Below, piece after piece: positions 36,873-46,808 of a DNA stretch of 64,000 bases. The stretch is from Prostheceraeus crozeri (lineage: Eukaryota > Platyhelminthes > Polycladida > Euryleptidae), in assembly GCA_907163375.1 (NCBI GenBank), contig CAJQUW010003149.1, positions 156,327 to 220,326 of the forward strand, written 5' to 3'. The position numbers and the translations under genes were made by a program. Each line of letters begins with the position of its first letter. Positions within the stretch are counted from its first letter, which is position 1. The notes beneath the pieces were generated by a model. The model had not been told where the DNA came from. It was given only the letters and a program-made list of their open reading frames with translations, and ran no database searches.

Positions 36873-36967
36873 CATCTGAGGATTCCACTGCAGCTTTTGC
36901 AGATTTTGACGAGCGTTTTGGTTTGATACTTGATTCCACCGGAATTGCTCCACGTTCAACTTGACAT
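36873..36967 (-). CDS. ERICH3: ERICH3-like exon J (end of DUF4590 and basic tail)
   Basis: This 95-nt exon (phase 2 in, phase 1 out) has a tttcag acceptor and a GTAAGA donor. Its first base completes Lys, so the spliced product reads CYKCQVERGAIP, matching CYKCIIAMGLD after DUF4590 in vertebrate ERICH3. It continues with SIKPKRSSKSAKAAVESSD. This fixes the order exon I to exon J. Confidence 0.92.
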
Positions 36968-38202
36968 CTGAAACAGTGGACTTAAGTTGGTAATATTCGT
37001 GCTAAGTTTGCGTGTAAATCATGCTGCAACATGTCATTATGTTAATGAAATAATTCCTGTCCATACTTATCAATATTTCTCCTTCACTGTTCCTGATTTA
37101 CAAAAAGAGTTAAAAAAACACATCCGATAATGCTTTAAAGCCAAAAATCATGTTTTTTATTTTTTCAATTCCAGTTTTCTACGTCGGACATCGTTTCTTC
37201 TAAATTGAACAACCCTTGAATTGATCGGAAGCCTCAAAAGACGCCTTGGTGTGTGACATATAGTACCAGTAATTTCGGTAACATGCTATTCGCAAGTTTA
37301 CTATGTCGCATGTCTACATCATAGGCTACTACTTGTAATTGTCGGCATCGATTATATTACATACTAGCAGTGAGAAATCATGGCTACATACTTGATGAAA
37401 AAACACCGTATATTTCTTGGTAGTACTCAAAGCATTCGCATTAGCCTCTCTAGCAAGCTAGGAACAGAAAGTAGGTTTACTCCTTGACTTTTCTTAATCT
37501 GCTCTCGCTCTGAATATGCATAGTATTAAAGCGCCTATCAACTAGTCTATATCACATTCATCAATTGCAAGGACTTAACTTATGGTTTTACAAATACGGT
37601 TTTAAAAGACTTGTTTGAAAACAGGGTTCTACAACCACATAACACAGTACAAAACACGACCATGGTAAATTTGTTATCAAAGTCAATATTTATCAGTTTG
37701 ATTGAGTAAATCTTACATCGGTCAGATGTTTTTACTTGAAATATACAAAAAACGTGTTTGAACCTTTTTCACCATAGTCATCAAAATTTGAAACCTTAAT
37801 GTAGCAATATAATAAAGCAATTGTCACTTGATTAGCTATTGAGAATTCTCAATGCAAGGTTGTCATGCAAAAACATGCTTGAACACATGAAATTATGAAT
37901 CATGTCTATACTTGACCCGATAGTGTTCGGAAGATAAGAGTGTCCTATTGCAATCTTAGAATTGAAAATGAACAAGAAGCTTTCATAGTTCAGTTGACAT
38001 GAAAATCAGAGAAGACGTGAATTGTTATGTGTTTGCACAGGTTCCACGACTAAATTTATCAATTATTTTGTGAAAAATGAATTTGTGATTCAAAACATCA
38101 ATATAGCATTCACAATAAGTGGGTGTCAACCATCAAGTAGTAGACGATTAAAATACATCAAATGAAAATGATGTGGAGAATGAAATTTATGCTTCTACTC
38201 AC
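36968..38202 (-). other. Intron I-J, nothing recognised
   Basis: AT-rich intronic sequence. I see no repeat or gene. Confidence 0.5.
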
Positions 38203-38389
38203 TTGTAGCAAGGCGCAGCTCCAGTCACGCGAACAATACCAAAGTGTCCCTGCTTGCCTCCTAATCTTGAGCCTTTGCTGTGTCTGTATTCACAGCAGGC
38301 ACTAAGCCGCGAGTCCTTGACACCGTTGATGAAGAATGTGAGAGAGAAGGGGTAGCCACGATGTCGTCGAGAACAGAAGGTGAAAACCG
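38203..38389 (-). CDS. ERICH3: ERICH3-like exon I (DUF4590, second half)
   Basis: This 187-nt exon (phase 1 in, phase 2 out) encodes FCSRRHRGYPFSLTFFINGV, LSACCEYRHSKGSRLGGKQG and HFGIVRVTGAAPCY. Vertebrate ERICH3 reads FPFSLTFFLNG, LSSCCEYKHRKGSRLGGKRG and ASPCYKC. The adjacent cysteine pair and SRLGGK are the best conserved features of DUF4590. The donor GTGAGT splits the codon for the Lys of CYK, which exon J completes. The intron separating it from exon H is only 61 bp. Confidence 0.96.
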
Positions 38390-38450
38390 CTGGAGGAGAA
38401 TTGACTCGTCAAAATGAATTCATAGAATCTAAGGAGATCAGCAGACTCAC

Positions 38451-38655
38451 TTCCTGGTAGAATTCGACGCTTAAAGACGGTCAGTGTGTTGCCTCCACAA
38501 TGCTGCTGTTCAACCATGACTTCTTGGGCAGGATCAACATCTTCACGACCAGTGAACACTTGCTGCCCATAATATCGCATTTCCACTTCACACATAGACT
38601 GTACTCGATTCTGGTTCATGAGTGCAGGCTCAGTACGATGTAATACCAAGTTCCC
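38451..38655 (-). CDS. ERICH3: ERICH3-like exon H (DUF4590, first half)
   Basis: This 205-nt exon (phase 0 in, phase 1 out) has a ccaacag acceptor and a perfect GTGAGT donor. It contains CEVEMRYYGQQVF, EVMVEQQHCGGNTL and TVFKRRILPG. Vertebrate ERICH3 DUF4590 has AITMIYLGKNVHL, EIKVYQQHCGGENL and CVYKGKLL at the same places. The QQHCGG motif is diagnostic. The upstream in-frame signal-peptide-like stretch (about 38656-38721) belongs to the intron and is not coding. Confidence 0.95.
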
Positions 38656-41600
38656 CTGTTGGATCACAGCATGAGCATTGAAGAAACATGTAGAGATGAA
38701 TACAACAAGGATCGAATGCAAAGGGACACTGACAATGAAAATTAATCGCTTTCAATGCAGGGAATGTACAACAATTAAACAAAATGTATTCGCCAGATTA
38801 GTAGATGATGTTACCGTCTTTTAAAGAGAACTACACTCATTTGATATCAATGTATGATATCATTTGATATTCAAATGTAAATAAAACAACTACACACAGT
38901 CACTGCCGACAAATCTACCTAAGGAGGCGAAAATTGACCATTTAGATTGAAATTACGACCTAATGCAGATGAGCAAGTTGACTTTGACATAGAATCGACA
39001 GATATCCCAGACTTGAAAAATTTTCAAGCAAGTCATCTTTTAATGCATCTGACTTGTGGAATTTTTCATTATAAACTTTTGCTAGGCTATAAAGACATCT
39101 AGGCAGTAAAAGAGGTCACTGCTAATTGATGTCAACAAATAATTGGAGTTCAATTTTTTTACTGAGTTCAATCGGATTAAACTTCAATTCTCGGCAGCCC
39201 GTAGTAGCCTGCAAAAGGAGTGGACTCCCTTTAAAAGCATCACAAACCTTGTGGATTTTACAAAATTGCAGATTGCCCGCTAGCTTGAGGATAAGATAGC
39301 GGATAAGATAGTCTGCATTATATTATTATTCGCATACTGCATTGTATTCGCAGACTGGAAAAATTTTAGCAGTGAATTCCTTGGGATTAGAAGACGCTGC
39401 CTTGCGTCCTACAAGTAACAATCAATAAATTGAGATAAACTTTTGATTCCATGCAAAAGGTGTGTGACTGGTTGGATTCATCAGTGCCCACTAGAACAGG
39501 CTGTTCTGCACTTGTTTATCCTGACTTTGCCATGCAGCCGGTGATCATGAAGATTGTAGAATGCAGAGTTCTAGTGCACCTGGGAAGCAAAGACTGCTGT
39601 CGATGAATTCAGTTCTCAAATTGTCCAAGTTTGTGGACATGTTTGTGGAGTACCTGTCATAATCTAAAACCACGAAGCCCTTTCTTCCTGGACTAAATTC
39701 ATCGCCAGCAACTGTGCATTCTCTTTTGAAATGCAGTTGAAGATCACTTGACAAAATCTGTGTGCTCCTTTTGCAAGTACTCTGCCGATTCATAAACAAG
39801 AAATTGAATTCCTAGACACAGCGCGCTTATGGTCATTTTATTGAAAACATTTTACTGTATGAATGAAATCTACAGCTACAACGACATGCTGTGAATTCAT
39901 TGTTAAATGAACTCTGTGTTACGTACGAATCGCAATACAAGAGAGAAAATATAGCGCGCAATGTTTCATCAACCCACATCTCTAATTCAGCCATTCGCAA
40001 TGTAAACTGAAATACTTTTATCGACTAGCATGAACTGAACATCTTGCAGAAGCTGTCATAGATACTTCGAATGGTCTACCACATACTTACAGCAAGTAGA
40101 TGTTCAATAGTACCGTCTCAGGCTAAAGAAATCAATCATCATATCAGTCATCGACAAAATGTGCGAAGAATTATACAGTAAGCAATAATATGAAAAGAGT
40201 CAAACAGAAAAAGCAATTTTGAAAAAACGTTGTTGCATTGGAAATCATCAGACCAGCATTATAATTCACTACATAAGAATTAGCAACCTTAAATGCAACG
40301 GCTAGAGAGTAAACATGCAAGGCTCAAAGAGAGTTTCACTATCTTCAAGGAGGCAGTTTCACTATCTTCTTAAGTGTCTCATGAATTTTGTCATATTCTC
40401 TATACGGTATCAGTCTGATGATTTTTGTCTCACTGCAGAGAGCAGTATCCGAAGCAATGCATCTGCAGTGCATCCATTGAAAATATCTGCGTCTACACAG
40501 GTCTATCCATGGTCACCGATTCGCCCCATGTGATTACAGAAACCTTAAAAGAAAGGAGCGGCGCCTCATTCCCTTATTGTAATTCATGTGCTGTTTCATT
40601 CTGCATAATTGTATATTGCAATTGTTGTACCTGCCGACTCGCATCTGCAGCATCTAAGCATGGCATTTTCAACCAGGCAAGCCCGTACGAAAATATCTTG
40701 AGTGACATTACTGAAACATGTAATGATTCCCAAGGATTCCGTAATTATTTCAGTAGTGACTACTGAAAATTAACTAATAATGATTCAGTGCAAAATCAGT
40801 ACTGAAATTATTACTGATCAGTATACTGTTTCCTACCTCGGTTTCCACTAATGGAAAAACTAGCTGTCTAGGAATCATCAAAACATCAGCCGGAGTTGTT
40901 GAAATATCCATTTAGGACTTATTTCACCGGCTTCACTAATTCTACACGATCAGAATCACATGCACATCAACATCAGATAAATTGGAAATAATGATTCTTG
41001 AGATTGATCAGTCCGGATGAATTACTTCACTCTAACATCTCATTGACATCCGAATGCACACTCATAGGCATCACACATCTTTAGTCACCCGTATGTTGCT
41101 TATCAATTTGAGATTGTTTTGAATTTCAATCACTTGGACGAAGGAAAAGTGAAATTTAAGTGAACATTTGCTACATTATACTTTCAGTTGCATTCGATAA
41201 AACAGAAATTCTGACACCCCTGCAAACCCTTTCATATTTTACTGTAGACTTGACGAATTGATAGATTCGTTGAAATTTTGATCACTTAAGAAATTCACGA
41301 AAAATCGGATGACCTGGGTCATTGATTTTTGTTGAATGATTGAAAGAAGCAAATATAAATCAGGATAAAATTTCACACAAAATGATAATATTGATACAAT
41401 GTTGCAATTGCTACTAAATAGTTGCCTGGTGTATGACATCACGTGTACACAGACTTGTAAATGGGTCCGAATCCGTGGCGCATCTGTCCGTTGTGAAAAC
41501 TGTTGCCAAAGATAAGATGCAAGAAAAATTCATAGTTTTATGCCTACTTTTTCTGATTAGGCCACTTGCATAATTGGCATTTGTTTAAGTTTGATTTCTG

Positions 41601-41835
41601 CCAATGTTAGCCCGATAAATCTATTTTTGGCAATAAACAGCCAATCTACAGGCGTAGTAAAAAAAGGGAAAAAATAGGTTCGACCAAAATCGGCATTTTT
41701 GGGAAATATGACTTAATAGCACTTACAACGCATCTGATGAATATTAGCGACAATTATCATTAGTAATATAATGTCGTGAATTCTGTGATACATATGTAAA
41801 TTAATAAATTAGATCAGAGAAAAATGTCGATTGAT
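38656..41835 (-). other. Intron G-H, distal part, nothing recognised
   Basis: AT-rich sequence. A cluster of alternating CAGTAGTGAC/ATCAGTACTGA motifs occurs at about 40740-40830. No coding support. Confidence 0.5.
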
Positions 41836-42290
41836 ATGAAAAAAGAAAAAAACCAGAGATCTTCAGTAAGTCACCGACATGTTTCTGCCAACTGTGTTGA
41901 CTTCTCAATGCGAAATGAAATGTATTGAATACGAAAATTCAAATTTTATAGAAATATGGAAATCATGCATACATAGATTTCAATTAATGAAATCTGAACG
42001 TTAACAGTTTATAGCATTTAGAGGATGATGAAATTTCTTTATAAATGTTTTTATCTTCATACTCCCGATCCAATTTAGTTGAACCAATGGATATTTTACA
42101 AAAGGGAGTTATAGAAAATTGCACAGAAATATCACTAGCTCACTGTGCTAGTGAGATTTCTGTGCAATTTTCTATAACTCCCTTTTATTCAATACATTTC
42201 ATTTCGCCTCGAGAAGACAACACAGTTGGCAGAAGCATGTCGGCGACTTACTGAAATTCTCTGGCTTTTTTTCTTTTTTCATTTTTTCAT
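41836..42290. mobile_element. Foldback element with nested hairpin
   Basis: Outer arms of about 100 bp (41836-41930 and 42187-42290) are inverted copies at high identity (for example TCTGCCAACTGTGTTG against its complement). Inside, 42100-42130 and 42156-42186 are a perfect 31-bp inverted pair (AAAAGGGAGTTATAGAAAAT and on), closed by a further CTAGC stem. The right outer arm abuts the inner hairpin directly, but the left one is separated by about 170 bp. The element ends 14 bp from the mariner. Confidence 0.87.
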
Positions 42291-42303
42291 ATGTGTATAT
42301 ATA

Positions 42304-44112
42304 CAGGGTGTCCGTAAATTCGCTTGACTTTTAAATTGAATATCTACATGAGAAAGCAATAAACTTTTTTATCACAAGCCATATTATATTGCTCAACATA
42401 AAGGGGAATTTACGAATCTAACAGTAAGAAGCCAATATTTGATGCTTAAAACGTTCAAATCAAGTGTTTGAAATGATTGCCATCGCAATCAATCGCTGCA
42501 GTCAATCGCCGAATAATATCGAAAACACCAGCGGCAAGTTCTTCGCGCGTGACTTCATTGCAGATATCAGTGATCTTCTCACTCAACTGGTCCAGGCTTT
42601 GTGGCTTGCCATGATGGTATATCTTCGCTTTCATCCATCTCCAGAACCAAAAGTCGAGAGGATTCAAATCAGGTGAACGTGGAGGCCACTATCGGTCACA
42701 TCCTCGACTTATCACGCGATCACCAAATGTCTGGATGAAGAAGTTTCGTACCTTTGTTGCAAAGTGGGGTGGGGCACCATCTTGCATAAATATACAGGAG
42801 GACAATCTGCGCTTTTGCGCAAGTTGAGGACGCACGTGCTCCTTAAGCATCTGGAGATAGGAATCAGCTGTCACTGTGTTGGAGAAGAAAAAAGGTCGTA
42901 GTCCAAACTTAGCAGAAAATCCCATCCAGACACACAACTTAGCTGAATGAAGGGATTTTGAGATGCATGTTGATGGCTTAACATCTGACCAGATACGGCA
43001 ATTGTGCGTGTTGACGATCCCATCGAGTGAAAAATACGCCTCGTCAGACCAGACAATGTCATCGATTACATTCTGATTGTCGAGAAGCCAACTCGCTAAC
43101 TCACAGCGCTTTGGCTTGTCGGCCGGCTCAATTGCTTGCACGACTTGTAATTTGTACGGGTAAAATTTTAGTTCATGCCGAAGGATTTTATGGACACTAG
43201 TCTTTGAAATGATACCAACCTCTTCAGCCACTTTGCGAACTGACGTGACTCCTAGCTTTGATTTTGAAGTAGTCTCCTCGACGACGCAATTCACAGTGGC
43301 AATTGTCATGTCATCCATTGTAGGACGGCCACTGCGAGGTTTATCATGAACGCTGCCAGTTTCTTCAAACTTTTTGATGATATTTGTAATCGATGTTGTT
43401 GTAAAAGGATCTTTGTGAATGCGTCTTTGAGTCTTAAACATTCGAAGGGCAGCTGTAGCACTTCTATTGCATGCATATAAGCACTGAACTATCTCTATCC
43501 GAGTCTGAAGATCCATTGTGAATAAGAGAGGCAGCGATCGTACCACTTCACATTGAGATTTCGGACATAGCATGAGGAAACTCTATGATACAGACTTAAA
43601 CTATTGATTGACACACGCGTCTTTGTCATTGGTTAGCGAAAACATCACGTCATAGATATGGGATATGGCAATTCTATGCCATGAAAGCTGATTAGTTTGA
43701 CGTTCTCCATTGAAGATGATATGATATGAATCAATCAATGACTGAGCATGTCGTCATGGCTGGTGATGAAAGTTTCATAGAATTGAATAGGGGAAAATTT
43801 TGAGCTGTGGCCCTAGGTAGGGTCAATTGACATAATTAACAGCACGGCTAATTGACTTAAACATTTACTGAAACTGAAATGAATTCACCAAAGCTTAATA
43901 ACTATAATTGCACATATAATATTCATTACAAAAATGACTGCATGCAGAATGTAAAATTTAAGCAGTTAAATAATCGAATATTCATTTCTTATTGTTAGAT
44001 TAGTAAATTCCCCTTCATGTTGCGTAATATAACAGGGTTTCTGACGTAAACGTTTATTGTTTACTCATGTAGATATTCAATTAAAAGGTCAAGCGACTTT
44101 ACGGACACCCTG
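42304..44112 (-). mobile_element. Mariner-superfamily transposon with 125-bp inverted ends
   Basis: This 1,809-bp element is flanked by TA on both sides. Ends start CAGGGTGTCCGTAAA and match over about 125 bp as imperfect inverted repeats (42304-42428 and 43988-44112). It contains one transposase gene interrupted by a single stop. High identity between ends and near-intact coding point to recent activity. It is inserted in intron G-H in the same orientation as the host gene. Confidence 0.93.
42455..43516 (-). pseudogene. Mariner transposase, single internal stop
   Basis: From ATG at 43516 the frame runs 353 residues with one TAG at 42689-42691. The N-terminal part is a helix-turn-helix (IVQCLYACNRSATAALRMF) with a GRPTMDD hook. 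A second helix-turn-helix contains VRKVAEEVGIISKTSVHKIL. Catalytic motifs are IVWSDEAYF, CIFMQDGAPPHF and PRSPDLNPLDFWFW; counting the stop as a residue, 41 positions separate the second and third Asp (DD41D spacing). I start at MDLQTR because it opens the conserved helix-turn-helix; an upstream in-frame ATG at 43573 is possible. Confidence 0.93.
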
Positions 44113-44432
44113 TATAATCACATTCTACCATTTCTGTTTAAAAGGTTGTAGCATTATATTGTATCAATTTAGATCACGACAGTGGCTGCTGCTTTTTATT
44201 CACTTGATTCGTACAGAATCTACCTGGATGTGCGTTTATTGCACATTATCTTCATCTCGTAACATCGCGTATTTTGCATCAAATATTTCCTCGTGTTCAA
44301 ACTATGATTTGCTAACTCTAACATTCTCAGGCCCTGGACTGTGGACTACGCGACCCACTTACAAGTCTATGTACAGAAAGCTGCAGAAGCATTCTAATTC
44401 CTCGATTACATGTCATGACGGCCATAATACAC

Positions 44433-44519
44433 CTCTTGAGCTGGAGATAAATGAATGTGACCCGCATGCTCATCAACTTTCTTCCGTCTTCGACGCTTCT
44501 TCTTCCTTCTGCTTCCCTT
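44433..44519 (-). CDS. ERICH3: ERICH3-like exon G (basic cluster)
   Basis: This 87-nt exon (29 codons, phase 0) has a ttgcag acceptor and a GTGTAT donor. It encodes KGSRRKKKRRRRKKVDEHAG followed by HIHLSPAQE. The run of 13 Lys/Arg-dominated residues matches the TWRRRRFRP cluster just before DUF4590 in vertebrate ERICH3, and could serve as a nuclear-localisation or acidic-surface-binding patch. Support comes from splice sites, phase and position. Confidence 0.78.
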
Positions 44520-45250
44520 CTGCAAGACATGAAGATGACGGCGTGGCTACTTGAAGGCAAGTTCACCATCCATTCTTTTGGTTGCGTTATCAGAAAGTAA
44601 AATGCATTATTTGATAACTTCTGTTCACTTCATTTCCATTACTGCATGAAGTGAATGACACAGACCGGATGGCAGATATGTGAGTGGCTGCTAACTTGTA
44701 AAATGAGTGAAAGTCCTAAATTGGAAGGAGGATAAAAAATTTCAGAAATATAAAGTATATAGTAGAAAATCCCCATCTTTGATGATGGAAAAGAATACGA
44801 CATCGGCAAGCTGGGTGGTTCAGTTCCCATCTCAACAAATAAGAATAATAGGCAGTGTTGCTTCGATTGCTTCGTTGATGCCTCTTTTTAATCTGATGCT
44901 TTTATATGATGAGAAATAAGAAATGAGATTAAGGATCCTACGAAGAATAAGTGAGACAAAACATATTTTATCATTTAATCCATATTACTCGACCACTCTT
45001 ATCAGTAGTGAGAATTCCCTACATTATGAAGTCTGGAATGTGTTATTTTGTGTTGAATAATTCTATCTCCGAGAGGCATCTAATATGATCAATTTGTGAC
45101 AAACATTGGGAACCAAAAATTTCCCAAAAATTAGTATGGTTTAAGTTAGAAAGGGAAGAAAAACTCAAAACTGAGATAATGATAATTTGCTTGAACGGTA
45201 AAAGCAACAATAATAACGCAAGAGGTAGAACATGGCGAAACGACTGTCAC
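44520..45250 (-). other. Intron F-G, nothing recognised
   Basis: About 730 bp of AT-rich sequence with no repeat or coding signature seen. Confidence 0.5.
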
Positions 45251-45589
45251 CTCCTTTTCCAACATTGGAAAAATTCGTGGTTCTGGATGGCATCTGTCTT
45301 TATCATCACTTTCTTGACCTTCAGGCGACTTCCTATTGATCCCCATGCTTCTTCTGAATTGAAGAGCTCGTCCAATAGCACTCAATTCATCTTCTAGATT
45401 CCGATTCCTTATTGTAGAATTACTACAGCTGCTATAGCTGTTCGGTAGAACAGAAGCTTTATTCTTCGGTGGAAAGTTTGACGGCTTAATTTCTTCCTTT
45501 TCTCTCCTTAATCGGAAAGCTGTCCTCCAAGAGGCATTAGCTGAGAAAGCCACGTTGGCGAAAGAGGAAGAGGCACTCTTAGATTGTTT
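45251..45589 (-). CDS. ERICH3: ERICH3-like exon F (Ser-rich linker)
   Basis: The acceptor gtttcag is clear. The reading frame opens KQSKSASSSFANVAFSANAS and is rich in Ser, Arg and Lys. The chosen donor is GAG|GTGACA at 45250, giving 339 nt and phase 0, as for the neighbouring exons. This donor is weaker than most, and the frame stays open to about 45150, so the 3' boundary is less certain than the start. The position corresponds to the SRSRSKTSLLENEALFP linker before DUF4590 in vertebrate ERICH3. Confidence 0.78.
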
Positions 45590-45719
45590 CTGAAACGATC
45601 ATTCACCCTTGATAAGGTCAAACCTTTAGCAATACTCTATTCGAGATACGACAGACAGCCGCTCATTACAGGTTGTCAATCTGTCAACTTGATAAGCGTG
45701 GCATTGCGGAGAAACATAC

Positions 45720-45914
45720 CTGCTTCTTCGCCGTCGCTGAGCGGCTCACTCTTCCTGATCCCGGAGCAGCTGTCATTGGACGTCGCGTGCTGCTTGGAGC
45801 TCCGGAAGTTGGTGGACGAGGTATTTGTGTCATAAGATAAGGAGATTTGGCAACACGGCCTTTTTCGTAGCGTTCAAGAACTTTGGCATATTCACGTAGA
45901 GCGACAGAATCCAG
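45720..45914 (-). CDS. ERICH3: ERICH3-like exon E (Pro-rich, RPMTAAPG)
   Basis: This 195-nt exon (65 codons, phase 0) has a ttacag acceptor and a GTATGT donor. It encodes LDSVALREYAKVLERYEKG and then a Pro/Ser/Arg-rich tail with SSTRRPMTAAPGSG. The tail resembles the LALTAPRPYTAPGN region of vertebrate ERICH3. LDSVALREYAKVLERYEKG looks like a short amphipathic helix. It follows exon D and precedes exon F in phase. Confidence 0.88.
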
Positions 45915-46419
45915 CTGTAAGAGAATCGGTTCAATCGTCATCTTGGGGATGAGAGAAGCCTACGGGGTAGAAGTCCCACTGATATTTGGGTCATGGCATC
46001 GAGTAGTTCCGGGGTAAAATGAGCATGCAAACTTAAAAGTTATTTTTGACAAAACTATTAGAGATAGCGAAATCAATCGAGCATCATTTTAGAAGGCTTA
46101 GAGCACCGATATGATAAATATTTATTTGAGACATAATGAATAGCGTATTACAAACAAAAAGGCTTTGGGAAACATAGACACATTCAAATAGAAGCAGGAA
46201 GCAGAACAGGCGAAGGCAGGCCACGTACTCACAAGCCTAAGGCTAACAGGTAATTGAGGGGTCAACAATTTTTGGAAAATTGTTGCGATGCTAAAACTGG
46301 ATATTTCCTCCTGTGATTCAGCTGATGATAAGATAAAGCAAGCATGGCGTGTTGAGGCAGACGCATGTTTCAATCAGTAATTAAGAAAAAAGACCTATCT
46401 GCCGTAAATCTTCTACTGA

Positions 46420-46528
46420 ATTTTCACGTGTCGCAGGTCCTGCTGCGTCGTCAGGCAATAGTTACAAGTTATATGACTCGTAACTATTGCCTGACGACGC
46501 AGCAGGACCTGCGACACGTCGTGAAAAT
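46420..46528. repeat. Long hairpin, 46-49 bp arms
   Basis: The arm 46420-46465 (ATTTTCACGTGTCGCAGGTC and on) is the reverse complement of 46480-46528, apart from a 3-base insertion, with a 14-base loop. It is much GC-richer than its surroundings. Confidence 0.92.
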
Positions 46529-46644
46529 CCAGCTGATGATAATTCAAACATGGGTAGTGACCTATAGGCCCATTGATGACGCTATTGTAGCTGGCCAACC
46601 TAACCTTTTTCTGAGTGAAAAGGCCCTGATTCCTCATGATAGAT

Positions 46645-46808
46645 GAAATGATGTTGGAAAGAATCAGGAATGCTTTGATGTTAAACAGTTGCAATTATTC
46701 TTATTTTACCTGAAGATGGTCTGTGGATGCTAACCGAGAAAATTTGCATTTAATAATAATTATAATTGTTTGACGTCAAAGCATTCCTGATTCTTTCCAA
46801 CGTAATTT
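46645..46808. repeat. Inverted repeat, about 52-bp arms
   Basis: The arms 46645-46697 and 46757-46808 share GGAAAGAATCAGGAATGCTT in opposite orientation, with about 60 bp between. It lies 116 bp from the preceding hairpin; the two may be parts of one foldback element. Otherwise intron D-E (45915-49014) shows nothing recognisable. Confidence 0.85.

Noticed and set aside
38656..38721. Signal-peptide-like start MHSILVVFISTCFFNAHAV
   Set aside because: It lies upstream of the acceptor of exon H, and the DUF4590 frame is entered by splicing from exon G, so it is an intronic coincidence.
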